From Limimaricola hongkongensis DSM 17492 (lineage in GTDB: Bacteria; Pseudomonadota; Alphaproteobacteria; Rhodobacterales; Rhodobacteraceae), in assembly GCF_000600975.2 (NCBI RefSeq), contig NZ_KK088650.1, positions 434,001-498,000 of the forward strand: 64,000 nt of DNA, written 5' to 3'. The notes under the pieces were generated by a model. The model worked only from the letters and a program-made list of their open reading frames with translations, did not search any database and was not told the origin of the DNA. Below are positions 17,936 to 26,673 of this stretch, piece by piece. Numbering within the stretch: position 1 is the stretch's first letter; each line of letters starts with the position of its first letter. A program made the translations under genes and the position numbers.

Positions 17936-18709
17936 ATGGCTGACAAACCGCTCATGGCGAAGGCCACCGCCGTCTGGCTGGTGGACAACACGACGATCAG
18001 CTTCAAGCAGATCGGCGATTTCTGCGGGCTGCACGAGCTCGAGGTGCAGGGCATCGCCGATGGCGACGTGGCCGCCGGCGTGAAGGGGTTCGATCCCGTC
18101 GCCAACAACCAGCTGACGCAGGACGAGATCGACAAGGCCGAGAAGAACCCGCTGCACAAGCTGAAGCTCAAGTTCAACGCCTCCGCCCAGGGCGAGGAAA
18201 AGCGCCGCGGCCCGCGCTACACGCCGCTGTCCAAGCGCCAGGACCGCCCCGCCTCGATCCTGTGGCTGGTGAAGTTCCACCCCGAGCTCAGCGACGGCCA
18301 GATCTCCAAGCTGGTCGGCACCACCAAGCCGACGATCCAGGCGATCCGCGAGCGCACCCACTGGAACATCGGCAACATCGACCCGATCGACCCCGTCGCG
18401 CTGGGCCTGTGCCGCCAGTCCGAGCTCGACGCCGCCGTGCAGCAGGCCAACGCCAAGCGCCTGCGCGACGGCTCGGCCATGACCGATGACGAACGCCGCA
18501 AGCTGGTCTCCACCGAGCAGAGCCTCGGCATGTCGTCCGAGCCCAAGATCCCCGCCTCGATGAGCGGTCTCGAAGGCTTCACCCTCTCCGAGAGCAACGC
18601 CACCGAGGAGGAGCCCGAGGAAGAAGAGGACACGCGCGACGTCAAGGACGCCGACAGCTTCTTCAACCTGCCCAAGGGCGGCGATGACGAGGACGACGAC
18701 GAAAAGTGA
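17936..18709 (+). CDS. trcR: DUF1013 protein, cell-cycle transcriptional regulator TrcR
   Basis: A 257-residue protein that begins MADKPLMAKATAVWLVDNTT, the signature of the DUF1013/TrcR family conserved across Alphaproteobacteria. Helix-turn-helix-like segments are TISFKQIGDFCGLHELEVQG near residues 20-40 and LSDGQISKLVGTTKPTIQAI near 115-140. The C-terminal 50 residues are strongly acidic (EEEPEEEEDTRDVKD). TrcR has been linked to cell-cycle transcription in Caulobacter. It is monocistronic and divergent from the RNase gene; an AT-rich patch (CTATATAG near 17831) lies in its upstream region. Confidence 0.9.
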   Translation: MADKPLMAKATAVWLVDNTTISFKQIGDFCGLHELEVQGIADGDVAAGVKGFDPVANNQLTQDEIDKAEKNPLHKLKLKFNASAQGEEKRRGPRYTPLSKRQDRPASILWLVKFHPELSDGQISKLVGTTKPTIQAIRERTHWNIGNIDPIDPVALGLCRQSELDAAVQQANAKRLRDGSAMTDDERRKLVSTEQSLGMSSEPKIPASMSGLEGFTLSESNATEEEPEEEEDTRDVKDADSFFNLPKGGDDEDDDEK

Positions 18710-18757
18710 TCTCCGGCGCGCCGGGGGCCTTGCGCCCCTGGCGGCACGGCGCGCGGG

Positions 18758-19204
18758 TCAGGCCTGAACGGTCTGGCCCGTTTGCGTTTGCGTGTCCGGG
18801 TCGGGAAAGACCCGCTCGTAGCCCCAGGTGAAGGCGAAGGTGTAGACGAGGTAGAACATCGCGAAGGTCATCTGGACCACGAAGGATTCGACATAGCCGA
18901 GACCCAGCCACCATGAGAAGATCGGCAGCAGGATCAGCACCAGCCCCAGCTCGAACGCCGTGGCGTGCAGCACCCTCAGCGGCAGCGTCTTGGCGGTGGT
19001 GCCGCGCCAGCGCTTCATCGCGTGGTCGAAGCCGAAATTGAACGTGTAGTTCCAGCAGGTCGCCACCAGCGACGAGATCACGCTGATCGCGCCGATGTCG
19101 AACAGCGGAAAGCCGTAGACCCAGCTGCCGAGCGGCGTGACCAGCGCCAGCCCCAGAAGCTCGAAGCTGACGGCCTGACGGATACGATCTGATTTGGTGC
19201 GCAT
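18758..19204 (-). CDS. PACE-family efflux transporter
   Basis: A 148-residue inner-membrane protein built of two tandem transmembrane pairs (four spans), as in AceI-type proteobacterial antimicrobial compound efflux transporters. The conserved acidic residue of the first helix is present as Glu15 in RIRQAVSFELLGLALVTPLG, and the WNYTFNFGFDHAMKRW loop after span two is characteristic. These proteins export biocides such as chlorhexidine or short diamines using proton motive force. The ATG follows GGAGGCTCC-like sequence on the minus strand. It stands alone downstream of recR, with about 117 bases between. Confidence 0.9.
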   Translation of the reverse strand: MRTKSDRIRQAVSFELLGLALVTPLGSWVYGFPLFDIGAISVISSLVATCWNYTFNFGFDHAMKRWRGTTAKTLPLRVLHATAFELGLVLILLPIFSWWLGLGYVESFVVQMTFAMFYLVYTFAFTWGYERVFPDPDTQTQTGQTVQA

Positions 19205-19321
19205 GGAGCCTCCGCATTGCCATGTCCGCCGGGCCGTCCCGGTATGTCATGCCCACGATGGGGGGAGGTCGTCCTCGCTTCTTCAGGTAGATAGCCGACG
19301 GATCGGTTCTGCCGCAAGAGG

Positions 19322-19915
19322 TTACAGGTTGCGCCGCGCCCTGAGCGCCGCGCTGATCGTGCCGTCGTCGAGATAATCGAGCTCGCCGCCCACCGGCACG
19401 CCCTGTGCCAGCGAGGTCACCGACACCTCCGGCAGCTGGTCGGCGATGTAATGCGCCGTGGTCTGCCCGTCGATCGTCGCGCCAAGCGCGAGGATCACCT
19501 CGGACACCGCCTCGGCGCGCACCCGGTCCATCAGCCGCGGGATGCGCAGCTCCTCGGGGCCCACGGCGTCGAGCGCCGAAAGCGTGCCGCCGAGCACGTG
19601 GTAGCGGCCCTTGAACACGCCCGCGCGTTCCATCGCCCAAAGATCGGCCACGTCCTCGACCACGCAGATCTGCCCCGTCGCGCGGCGCTCGTCGGCGCAG
19701 ATGCCGCAGACATCGCCGGTGCCGACATTGCCGCAGTTGAGACATTCGCGCGCGGTCGCGCCCACCTCCGTCATCGCCTCGGCGAGCGGGGTGAGCAGCG
19801 TGCCGCGCTTCTTGACCAGATGCAGCACCGCGCGCCGCGCCGAGCGCGGCCCGAGACCGGGCAGGCGCGACATCAGCTCGATCAGTTTGTCGATCGCCTC
19901 GCGGTCACCGCTCAT
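19322..19915 (-). CDS. recR: Recombination protein RecR
   Basis: A 197-residue recombination mediator. The helix-hairpin-helix segment [20 protein letters not shown] is at the N-terminus, the C4 zinc finger is [16 protein letters not shown] near residues 58-73, and the Toprim domain follows ([19 protein letters not shown] ... [19 protein letters not shown]). With RecO it loads RecA onto gapped DNA. It is the last gene of the dnaX-ybaB-recR operon, the usual order. A copy of the 21-base repeat lies between ybaB and recR. Confidence 0.97.
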   Translation of the reverse strand: MSGDREAIDKLIELMSRLPGLGPRSARRAVLHLVKKRGTLLTPLAEAMTEVGATARECLNCGNVGTGDVCGICADERRATGQICVVEDVADLWAMERAGVFKGRYHVLGGTLSALDAVGPEELRIPRLMDRVRAEAVSEVILALGATIDGQTTAHYIADQLPEVSVTSLAQGVPVGGELDYLDDGTISAALRARRNL

Positions 19916-19949
19916 GACCGGGCCTTGCGCGGGCGGATGCGGCGGATCT

Positions 19950-19970
19950 GCGTATTTGGGGAATGGTGAA
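19950..19970 (+). repeat. Dispersed 21-base repeat, copy 1
   Basis: GCGTATTTGGGGAATGGTGAA matches 35586-35606 at 20 of 21 positions and the reverse complement of 35649-35669 at 19 of 21. It lies in the short gap between ybaB and recR. All three copies are intergenic. Confidence 0.75.
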
Positions 19971-19982
19971 GCAGGGCGGGCC

Positions 19983-20327
19983 TCAGAACGGCAGGTTCAT
20001 GCCCGCGGGCAGGCCGAGCTCTTCCTGGATCTTCTTCATCTCCTGCTGCGACCGCTCGGTCGCGCGCGACTGCGCGTCCTTGATCGCGGCGAGGATCAAA
20101 TCCTCGACCACCTCCTTTTCGGAGGCCACGAAAATCGACGGGTCGATGTCGAGCCCGGTCAGCTCGCCCTTGGCCGTCGCGGTCGCCTTCACCAGGCCCG
20201 CGCCGCTCTCGCCGGTCACGGTGATGGTGTCGAGATCCTCCTGGATCTTCGCCATCTTGCCTTGCATCTCCTGCGCGGCCTTCATCATCTTGGACATGTC
20301 GCCCAGGCCACCAAGCCCCTTGAACAT
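19983..20327 (-). CDS. YbaB/EbfC family nucleoid-associated protein
   Basis: A 114-residue DNA-binding protein of the YbaB/EbfC family. The N-terminal helix carries [20 protein letters not shown], followed by the conserved [20 protein letters not shown] and a C-terminal helix [20 protein letters not shown] ending [10 protein letters not shown]. It acts as a small dimeric nucleoid protein. It lies between dnaX and recR as in most bacteria, 77 bases after dnaX, with GGAG before the start. Confidence 0.97.
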   Translation of the reverse strand: MFKGLGGLGDMSKMMKAAQEMQGKMAKIQEDLDTITVTGESGAGLVKATATAKGELTGLDIDPSIFVASEKEVVEDLILAAIKDAQSRATERSQQEMKKIQEELGLPAGMNLPF

Positions 20328-20404
20328 CGCTGATCTCCTCGAATGCGTTGCGCCAGAGATACGGTCGCGCAGGCCCTGTCACAAGGGCGACGGCCGATTT
20401 GCGC

Positions 20405-22168
20405 TCACTCTTCCTCGAACGGGTCCCATTCGTCCTCGACCTCGGCCAGCGCCTCCTCGGCCGCGTGCTGGCTGCGCTCGGCCTCGGTGCGGATCTCGGT
20501 GATCTGCGCCTTGGGAAAGGCCGCGAAGACCGCGCGCACCAGCGGGTGCGCCTCGGCCTCCTGTCTCAGCGCGTTGGCCGCCGCGTCGCGGGTCTCGGCG
20601 ATGGTGGGCGCGCCGCCTTCATTGGCGACGCTGATCGCCCAGCGTGCGCCGGTCCAGGCCTGCAGCTTCTGGCCCAGCCGCTGCGCCATGTCGGACCGGG
20701 CATCCGCCGTCGGCTCGAACTCGATCCGGCCGGGGGCATAGCGCACCAGCCGCAGCGTCGTCTCGACCTCGATCAGCATGTGCACGTCGCGATGCGTGCG
20801 GATCAGCTCGACCACCTGCTCGAAGCTGGCATAGCGGGCGAGAGGATTCTCCGCCTGCGCCATGGCGGGCTGGGCCGAGCCGCGGGCCGACGGGCCCGAA
20901 GGCCCGGCATGGGTGGGGGCGGGCGCGCCGCGCGCCTGCGTGGTGCCGCCCGGCGCCGGGCGGGCGCCACCACCACCACCCCCGCCGCCCGAAGGGGGCG
21001 GGGGGACGGGCGCGTCGGCCAGCTTGCGCACCAGCTCCTCGGGGCTCGGCAGGTCGGCCACATGGGTCAGCCGGATCACCGCCATCTCGGCGGCCATCAT
21101 CGCGTTGGGGGCATGGGCGACCTCTTCGAGCGCCTTCAGCAGCATCTGCCACAGGCGGGTCAGAACCCGCATCGGCAGGTTCTCGGCCATGGCCGCGCCG
21201 CGCGCCCGCTCGTCGGGGCCGACGGTGGGGTCGTCGGCGGCCTCGGGCGTGATCTTGATCACCGACACCCAATGCGCGATCTCGGCCAGATCGCGCAGCA
21301 CCGCCATCGGATCGGCCCCTTCGGCGTATTGCGCCGACAATTCGGTCAGCGCCGAGGCCGCGTCGCCCTTCAGGATCATGTCGAACAGGTCGAGCACCCG
21401 GCCACGATCCGCCAGACCCAGCATCGCGCGGATCTGTTCGGCCGTGGTCTCGCCCGCGCCGTGGCTGATCGCCTGGTCCAGAAGCGAGGTCGCATCGCGC
21501 GCGGAGCCTTCGGCGGCCCGCGTGATCAGCGCCAGCGCGTCATCGGCGATCTGCGCCCCTTCGGCGTCGGCGATGCGGCGCAGCATCCCGATCATCACCT
21601 CGGGCTCGATCCGGCGCAGGTCGAATCGCTGGCAGCGCGACAGCACCGTCACCGGCACCTTGCGGATCTCGGTGGTCGCGAAGATGAACTTCACGTGCTC
21701 GGGCGGCTCCTCCAGCGTCTTCAGAAGCGCGTTGAACGCCCCCGTCGACAGCATGTGCACCTCGTCGATGATGTAGACCTTGTAGCGCGCCGAGGCCGCC
21801 CGGTAATGCACGCTGTCGATGATCTCGCGGATATTGGCGACGCCGGTGTTCGAGGCCGCGTCCATCTCCATCACGTCGACATGGCGGCCCTCCATGATCG
21901 CCGTGCAATGCTCGCACTGGCCGCAGGGCTCGGTGGTGGGGCCGCCCTGACCGTCGGGGCCGATGCAGTTCATGCCCTTGGCGATGATCCGCGCGGTGGT
22001 GGTCTTACCGGTGCCGCGGATGCCGGTCATGATGAAGGCCTGCGCGATGCGGTTGGCGGCAAAGGCGTTCTTCAGCGTGCGCACCATCGCGTCCTGGCCC
22101 ACGAGATCGGCAAAGGTCTCGGGCCGGTACTTGCGGGCGAGAACCTGGTAGGCGGGGGCGTCGGACAT
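20405..22168 (-). CDS. dnaX: DNA polymerase III subunit gamma/tau
   Basis: A 587-residue clamp-loader subunit. The AAA+ domain begins VLARKYRPETFADLVGQDAM, with Walker A GIRGTGKTTTARI, zinc-binding cysteines around CGQCEHC, Walker B VYIIDEVHML and sensor/SRC region SRCQRFDLRRI. Domain III ends near residue 370; a glycine/proline-rich linker (about 395-440) leads to the tau tail. No obvious A-run slippery site for programmed gamma frameshifting was seen. It heads the dnaX-ybaB-recR operon. Its starting ATG follows CCCCGGAGCCCG. Confidence 0.97.
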   Translation of the reverse strand: MSDAPAYQVLARKYRPETFADLVGQDAMVRTLKNAFAANRIAQAFIMTGIRGTGKTTTARIIAKGMNCIGPDGQGGPTTEPCGQCEHCTAIMEGRHVDVMEMDAASNTGVANIREIIDSVHYRAASARYKVYIIDEVHMLSTGAFNALLKTLEEPPEHVKFIFATTEIRKVPVTVLSRCQRFDLRRIEPEVMIGMLRRIADAEGAQIADDALALITRAAEGSARDATSLLDQAISHGAGETTAEQIRAMLGLADRGRVLDLFDMILKGDAASALTELSAQYAEGADPMAVLRDLAEIAHWVSVIKITPEAADDPTVGPDERARGAAMAENLPMRVLTRLWQMLLKALEEVAHAPNAMMAAEMAVIRLTHVADLPSPEELVRKLADAPVPPPPSGGGGGGGGARPAPGGTTQARGAPAPTHAGPSGPSARGSAQPAMAQAENPLARYASFEQVVELIRTHRDVHMLIEVETTLRLVRYAPGRIEFEPTADARSDMAQRLGQKLQAWTGARWAISVANEGGAPTIAETRDAAANALRQEAEAHPLVRAVFAAFPKAQITEIRTEAERSQHAAEEALAEVEDEWDPFEEE

Positions 22169-22239
22169 GCATCGGGCTCCGGGGATCGGGACCGGGCCAA
22201 ACTAGGCGCAGGCGACGCCGAGGTCCACCTCGCGGCGGC

Positions 22240-22629
22240 TCACAACAACCACAGGATCGCCCCCGTGGCCAATCCGCCGAGCGACAGCATGAGCGCGAGG
22301 GCCAGCATCCGCCGCGCGCCTTGCGCCTCGGCGTCATGGCTGGAAATGCGCGCCTGCGCGCGCCGCGCCTCGCGCGCCGCGGCGGCAAAGATCAGCAGCG
22401 CGATCAGGATGAAGATCGAGGCGACGGCCTTGGCCAGCCAGGTCGGTTCGAACGCGCCGAACACCGCCTTGAGACCGATCGCCACGCCGAGCGCGGCCAT
22501 GCCGGTGCGCATCCAGCCCGCGAAGGTCCGTTCATTGGCCAGAAGCGTCCGGTCCTCGGCCCAATCGGTGCGGTCCTCGGCCCATTCGGTCCTGGCGTCG
22601 GTCTCGCGGTCGCCTTCGGTCTTGTCCAT
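22240..22629 (-). CDS. DUF202/YidH family membrane protein
   Basis: A 129-residue protein. The polar N-terminus (MDKTEGDRETDARTEW) leads into RTLLANERTFAGWMRTGMAA, the hallmark of YidH/DUF202 proteins, followed by three membrane spans (about 55-75, 75-95 and 110-129). Function is unknown; the family is widespread in bacteria. The start at 22629 follows GGAGGACGC. That ribosome binding site is inside a perfect 11-bp hairpin between rsgA and this gene. It probably lies downstream of rsgA in one transcript. Confidence 0.88.
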   Translation of the reverse strand: MDKTEGDRETDARTEWAEDRTDWAEDRTLLANERTFAGWMRTGMAALGVAIGLKAVFGAFEPTWLAKAVASIFILIALLIFAAAAREARRAQARISSHDAEAQGARRMLALALMLSLGGLATGAILWLL

Positions 22630-22633
22630 GCGT

Positions 22634-22665
22634 CCTCCTGCCGGACCATCAGGCCCGGCAGGAGG
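22634..22665 (-). terminator. Perfect 11-bp hairpin overlapping the YidH ribosome binding site
   Basis: CCTCCTGCCGG (22634-22644) and CCGGCAGGAGG (22655-22665) pair fully around a 10-base loop. On the transcribed (minus) strand the 3' arm contains GGAGG, the Shine-Dalgarno of the yidH-like gene, 4 bases before its ATG. It may terminate rsgA transcription or block yidH translation. No T-run follows. Confidence 0.6.
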
Positions 22666-22672
22666 CGGAGAA

Positions 22673-23692
22673 TCAATCGCCTTTGCGGCGGCGCGCGCCA
22701 CGCTGGATCGACTTGTTGCGCCGGGTGATGGACTTGCCCCGCGCGCGGCCCTCGGCCAGCGTCTCGCTGTTGTGCCGGTCCTCGGCCTCCAGCTTGCGCC
22801 AGCGCGCCAGCCGCGCGGGGTCGAGATCGCCCGTCTCGATGGCGGCGCGCACCGCGCAGCCCGGCTCGGTCTCGTGCGCGCAATCCGAGAAACGGCACCG
22901 CGCCACCAGATCGGTCACGTCGTCGAACAGCTCCTCGATACCCTCGGCGGTGTCGGTGAGCTGCAGCTCGCGCATCCCCGGCGTGTCGATCAGCCAGCCG
23001 CCGGCGCGGCAGCGCCTGAGCGCGCGGTGGGTGGTGGTGTGGCGGCCCTTGGCGTCGTCCTCGCGGATGCCCGCCGTCGCCTCGGCCCCGCCGGTGAGCG
23101 CGTTCTGCAGCGTCGTCTTGCCGACGCCCGACGAGCCGACGAGCGCCAGCGTCTGGCCGGGCTTGCACCACGGCTCCAGCCGCGCCGCGTCCGCGATGTC
23201 GCGCGCATCGAGCGCCATGGCCACCACCAGCGGCGAAATCGCGCGCGCCTGTGCCAGGTAGGGGGCCGGGTCGTCCACCATGTCGGATTTGGTGAGGATC
23301 ACCAGCGGCAGGCAATCGCCCGCCATCGCCAGCGCCACGTAGCGCTCCAGCCGCGCCGGGTTGAAGTCGTCATTGCAGCTGGTGACGATGCCCAAGCTGT
23401 CGACATTGGCGGCCACGAGCTGGCGCGACACGGTGTGACCGGCGGCGCGGCGGGCGATCTGGCTGCGCGGGGCCAACCGGGTCCGCGCCGCGCCGTCGCG
23501 CATGCCGACCCAGTCGCCCACGGCAAAGCTGCCGGCGCCGGAGGGCGCCATGAGCTTGACCGGGCCGTCGGGCGTCAGCGCCACGAGCAGGGTACGATGG
23601 ATTTCGGCCACGCGCGCGGGCGCGTCGCCATCTTCGAGCTGTCGCGCGAAGTGATCCGACCAGCCGAGGTCGGAAAGTGTGAGATTCGTCAA
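22673..23692 (-). CDS. rsgA: Ribosome small subunit-dependent GTPase A
   Basis: A circularly permuted GTPase that helps 30S maturation. After an OB-fold (GSFAVGDWVGMRD) the motifs appear in order G4 LVILTKSDMV, G5-like VVAMALDARD, G1 LVGSSGVGKTTLQNAL, G2/G3 DDAKGRHTTTHR and GGWLIDTPGMREL. The C-terminal zinc site is CRFSDCAHETEPGCAVRAAI. I chose a TTG at 23692 (MTNLTLSDLGWSDHF) because GGGA precedes it; a GTG at 23719 adds nine residues but has no ribosome binding site. The basic tail ends RGARRRKGD. It lies upstream of the yidH-like gene. Confidence 0.93.
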   Translation of the reverse strand: MTNLTLSDLGWSDHFARQLEDGDAPARVAEIHRTLLVALTPDGPVKLMAPSGAGSFAVGDWVGMRDGAARTRLAPRSQIARRAAGHTVSRQLVAANVDSLGIVTSCNDDFNPARLERYVALAMAGDCLPLVILTKSDMVDDPAPYLAQARAISPLVVAMALDARDIADAARLEPWCKPGQTLALVGSSGVGKTTLQNALTGGAEATAGIREDDAKGRHTTTHRALRRCRAGGWLIDTPGMRELQLTDTAEGIEELFDDVTDLVARCRFSDCAHETEPGCAVRAAIETGDLDPARLARWRKLEAEDRHNSETLAEGRARGKSITRRNKSIQRGARRRKGD

Positions 23693-23831
23693 TGTTTTGA
23701 TCCCGTCACGAAAGAACACGGGCCCGCCGGGGCGGGCAGCTTCGCGTCGGGCGCAGGGCGGCTCAGGCGGCCCCGGCCCGGAGGGCGATCACAATCTCCA
23801 TGATGTCCTCCGTCATTCGTGCGTCATGCGG

Positions 23832-23928
23832 GTGAGAGGCTGAACACGACCCAAGCGGGACTCGTTGCGGCTGCTTCCTTCCGGACCTGACCGGGTTGGC
23901 GAGGCGCCTGCCCGCGCCAACCTCTCAA
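23832..23928 (-). ncRNA. ffs: Signal recognition particle RNA, small bacterial type
   Basis: Read on the minus strand the region contains the universal SRP domain IV core GGTCAGGTCCGGAAGGAAGCAGCC (split here as GGTCAGGTCCGG at about 23892-23881 and AAGGAAGCAGCC at about 23880-23869). The ends pair (GAGAGG near 23926-23921 with CCTCTC near 23839-23834), closing a single hairpin of about 97 bases. This is the 4.5S RNA that joins Ffh for co-translational targeting. It lies alone between rsgA and the HAD phosphatase gene, and its ends are estimated from the pairing. Confidence 0.93.
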
Positions 23929-23979
23929 ATCGCGATATAGGGAAGGGTGCGGCGGGACGCAAGCCCGTCCCGCGCCGCG

Positions 23980-24639
23980 TCAGGCCGGAAGCGGCAGCAG
24001 CCCCGCGGCGCGCGCGCCCGCCACGAGACTCTCGGCCAGATGCGTGGCGTGGCGGCCGTCGCTGGGGTTCAGATCCGGCACCTGCACCACCGTCATGCGC
24101 GCGGCCATGCCCGCCTGCGCGCCGGTCTCGCTGTCCTCGAAGACGAGACAGCGGGCGGGGGCGGCGCCAAGCCGGCGCGCGGCCTCGAGATAGGCGTCGG
24201 GGGCGGGCTTGGCGGCGTCGACGTCCTCGACCGTCACGATGGCGTCGAGATGTGCGTCGAGCCCGGCGGCGCGGATCTTGGCCAGCCCCGGCGCGCGGCG
24301 CGAAGAGGTGGCGATCGCCATCGGCAGGCCGAGATCCGCGATCGCCGCGATCAGCGCCTCCGCCCCGGTCTTGAGCGCCAGCCCCGGCGCGAGCCGGGCT
24401 TCGACCCGCGCGTCCCAGTCGGCGTAGAAACGCTGCGCGTCGAGCGGCTGGCCGGTGTGCGCGCGGATCAGCTCGACCCGGCGGTCGTCATGCACGCCCG
24501 CGAGGCTTTCGAAGAAATCGACGCCGATCTCGATGCCCTGGGCGGCCAGCGCCGGCAGCGCCGCCTCGTTGCACAGCGTCTCGGTGTCGACCAGCGTGCC
24601 GTCGAGGTCGAAGATCACGGCGTCATAGCGGCGGGGCAT
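23980..24639 (-). CDS. HAD-superfamily phosphatase
   Basis: A 219-residue HAD subfamily IA phosphatase. Motif I is VIFDLDGTLVDTETLCNEAA at the N-terminus (nucleophile Asp), motif II is in MAIATSSRR, the Lys of motif III lies in AAKPAPDAYLEAAR and motif IV follows in CLVFEDSETGAQAGMAA. The cap domain pattern resembles phosphoglycolate or beta-phosphoglucomutase-like enzymes, but the substrate cannot be named. It overlaps the 3' end of the upstream CpdB-like gene by 25 bases, so the two are probably cotranscribed. Confidence 0.9.
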   Translation of the reverse strand: MPRRYDAVIFDLDGTLVDTETLCNEAALPALAAQGIEIGVDFFESLAGVHDDRRVELIRAHTGQPLDAQRFYADWDARVEARLAPGLALKTGAEALIAAIADLGLPMAIATSSRRAPGLAKIRAAGLDAHLDAIVTVEDVDAAKPAPDAYLEAARRLGAAPARCLVFEDSETGAQAGMAARMTVVQVPDLNPSDGRHATHLAESLVAGARAAGLLPLPA

Positions 24640-26528
24640 CTGGGCGTCCTTGTCCTGGCCGGGCCGCCATAGCCAAGCCTGGGCGCGGAGTCGATGGGCG
24701 GCGGCCCGCTCTCGGGGCCGAAACGCAGCCGGTAGCGGTAGAGCCCGTCATCGCCGAGGCCGAGCGGCGCGATGTCGCGGCTGCCGATCAGGAGCGCGGC
24801 GGCGCAGGCCTCGGGCGGGGCCTCGAACCACGCGGCGGTGCCGGGCAGGGCGGCAAAACGCCAGGAACGGCGCGGGCGCGGCGTCACCGGCGCGGCCGAA
24901 AGATGCGCGCGCAGCGCCGCGCGCAGCGACGGCGCCTCCACCGCCACGCGCCCGCCGCGCAGGCCCTGCGGCAGCGGCCCCGTGCCGGTCAGCCTGTGGC
25001 TGCTGGTGGCGACGACGAAGCGGTCCTCTGGGCCGACCGGGCGGCCCGCATGGCGCAGATCGCCGATCCGCGCCCCGGCCGGGCGGCTCGGGTCGATGCG
25101 CCAGCTCAGCCCGTCGATCACGTCGAAGCCGTAAGGGGGCCTGCGCGGGTCGATCAGCCGCTGGTCGCGGCGCTGCGGCAGCACCTGGCAGAACGTCGCC
25201 GCCCCGCCTTCGAGCCAGGCCAGCAGCTCCGCGCGCCGGACCACCGACAGGCAGAGCCGGTCGGGATGCGGCTGCAGCGCCCGCAGGTGGCGTTCCGTCA
25301 CCGGCCCCGGCGGCAGCGACAGGTAGCCCTCGGCGCCGGCATGCCCGCCGCTTCGGAACGGGCTGACCGCGACCAGCAGCGGCAGCGCCGCCTCGGGGCG
25401 CCCGACCAGCAGCCGCCGCGCCGCCGCGCGCCACGCATCGGCGATGAGCTGCAACGAAGCGTCCGGCGCGACCAGCGCGAAATGGCTGGTGATCGGCAGG
25501 GTGGTATGGCCGACCGGGCGGCGCAGCAGGCGCCGGGTGCGCAGATGCGCCCGCTGCGCCGGGGCCGCCGTGGCGGGGTCGTGGGGCGGGCCGGTCCGGG
25601 CCACGGTGTCGAGCCGCCCGGTGCCGTACACCACCCGCCAGCGCCCGCGCGCGCTGCGGTGCAGTTCGAGATCGATGACGCCCAGATGGCTGCCGAACCT
25701 GCCGGGCTGCACCATCGGCGTGCCGCGCAGCACGCCGGGGGCGCCCGGCGCGGGATGCGCCGCATGCGTGTGGCCGAGAAACAGCGCGTCGATCCCGGGC
25801 AGCGCCGCCAGCGCCCGGCCCGCGTTCTCGGCGCCGGGCAGGGGCCGCTCGGGGCCCGTGCCGCAATGCGCCAGCGCGACGACGATGTCGGCCCCCCGCC
25901 GGCGCAGCGCGCCGGCCTGCGCCCGGGCCTGCGCGACAATGTCGCCCGCCGCGATCCGCCCGGCGAGCCGCATCCGGTCCCATTCGACCGTCTGCGGCGG
26001 CGCCACGCCGACCACGCCGATCCGCAGCACCCGCATCTTCCCGTCCCGCGTGCGCAGCCTGCGCCGCAACAGCAGCCCCTCGGGCGCGAGAGGCGTGGCC
26101 GGGCAGGTCAGGTTGGCGCTGGTGACGGGGTGGCCGAGCTGCCCCAGCACCCGCCGCAAGAGGCCGAGCCCGTGGTTGAATTCATGGTTGCCAAGCGTGC
26201 CCGCGTCGTAGCCGAGCCCGTTCATCGCCGCCGCCATCGCGTGTGGCCCGCCGCCGGTCCCTTGCGCCAGCCGCGCGCTTTCGGCATCGGCCATGGGGTT
26301 GCCATGCAGGAAATCGCCGTTGTCGAACAACAGCGTATTGGCCGCGCGCCGCCGGTGGTCGCGGATCAGCGGCGCAAGGCGCGACAGGCCCAGCGGCGCG
26401 TGCCGGTCGGTGAGATAATCCCAGGGCAGCACGTGGCCATGCAGGTCCGTCGTGCCCAGAAGCCGCAGCGCGATCCGTTCGCTTTGCCCGGCCCAGCTGT
26501 CTTGCAGCAAGTCAGGATCGGTCCGCAT
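24615..26528 (-). CDS. CpdB-like 2',3'-cyclic-nucleotide 2'-phosphodiesterase/3'-nucleotidase family protein
   Basis: About 637 residues from the ATG at 26528. The N-terminal calcineurin-like domain has LGTTDLHGHVLPWDY, FDNGDFLHGN, LGNHEFNHGLGLL, LAHCGTG and LGHTHAAHPAP, the five metal-binding blocks of the 5'-nucleotidase/CpdB family. The C-terminal nucleotide-binding domain has SPFRSGGHAGAEGYLSLPPG and LSVVRRAELLAWLEGG. It would hydrolyse cyclic or 3'-nucleotides. Unlike E. coli CpdB no signal peptide is visible, so it may be cytosolic. It overlaps the HAD gene at its 3' end and diverges from nudC. Confidence 0.88.
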   Translation of the reverse strand: MRTDPDLLQDSWAGQSERIALRLLGTTDLHGHVLPWDYLTDRHAPLGLSRLAPLIRDHRRRAANTLLFDNGDFLHGNPMADAESARLAQGTGGGPHAMAAAMNGLGYDAGTLGNHEFNHGLGLLRRVLGQLGHPVTSANLTCPATPLAPEGLLLRRRLRTRDGKMRVLRIGVVGVAPPQTVEWDRMRLAGRIAAGDIVAQARAQAGALRRRGADIVVALAHCGTGPERPLPGAENAGRALAALPGIDALFLGHTHAAHPAPGAPGVLRGTPMVQPGRFGSHLGVIDLELHRSARGRWRVVYGTGRLDTVARTGPPHDPATAAPAQRAHLRTRRLLRRPVGHTTLPITSHFALVAPDASLQLIADAWRAAARRLLVGRPEAALPLLVAVSPFRSGGHAGAEGYLSLPPGPVTERHLRALQPHPDRLCLSVVRRAELLAWLEGGAATFCQVLPQRRDQRLIDPRRPPYGFDVIDGLSWRIDPSRPAGARIGDLRHAGRPVGPEDRFVVATSSHRLTGTGPLPQGLRGGRVAVEAPSLRAALRAHLSAAPVTPRPRRSWRFAALPGTAAWFEAPPEACAAALLIGSRDIAPLGLGDDGLYRYRLRFGPESGPPPIDSAPRLGYGGPARTRTPRCPAAMTP

Positions 26529-26673
26529 GCCCCCGCCCCCCTGTCGTCGCCCCGGCTCCCGCGCAGCGGCTGACTTCAACTTTAAGGGTAGCCGCGCATC
26601 TGCATAGCTTTACATCGGCGGAATGCTGCGCATTGTGCCGCGTGTCGCAACGTCACGACAGGGGAGACCGCGC

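Noticed and set aside
18080..18115. tRNA T-loop-like string GGTTCGATCCC
   Set aside because: It lies inside the trcR coding sequence and no cloverleaf can be formed around it. No tRNA gene was found in any intergenic region.
20348..23803. 1151-codon open frame on the plus strand antisense to dnaX, yidH and rsgA
   Set aside because: It is a GC-rich shadow: the minus strand carries complete, well-conserved genes over the whole length, and the plus-strand product is Arg/His/Ala/Gly-rich with no domain.
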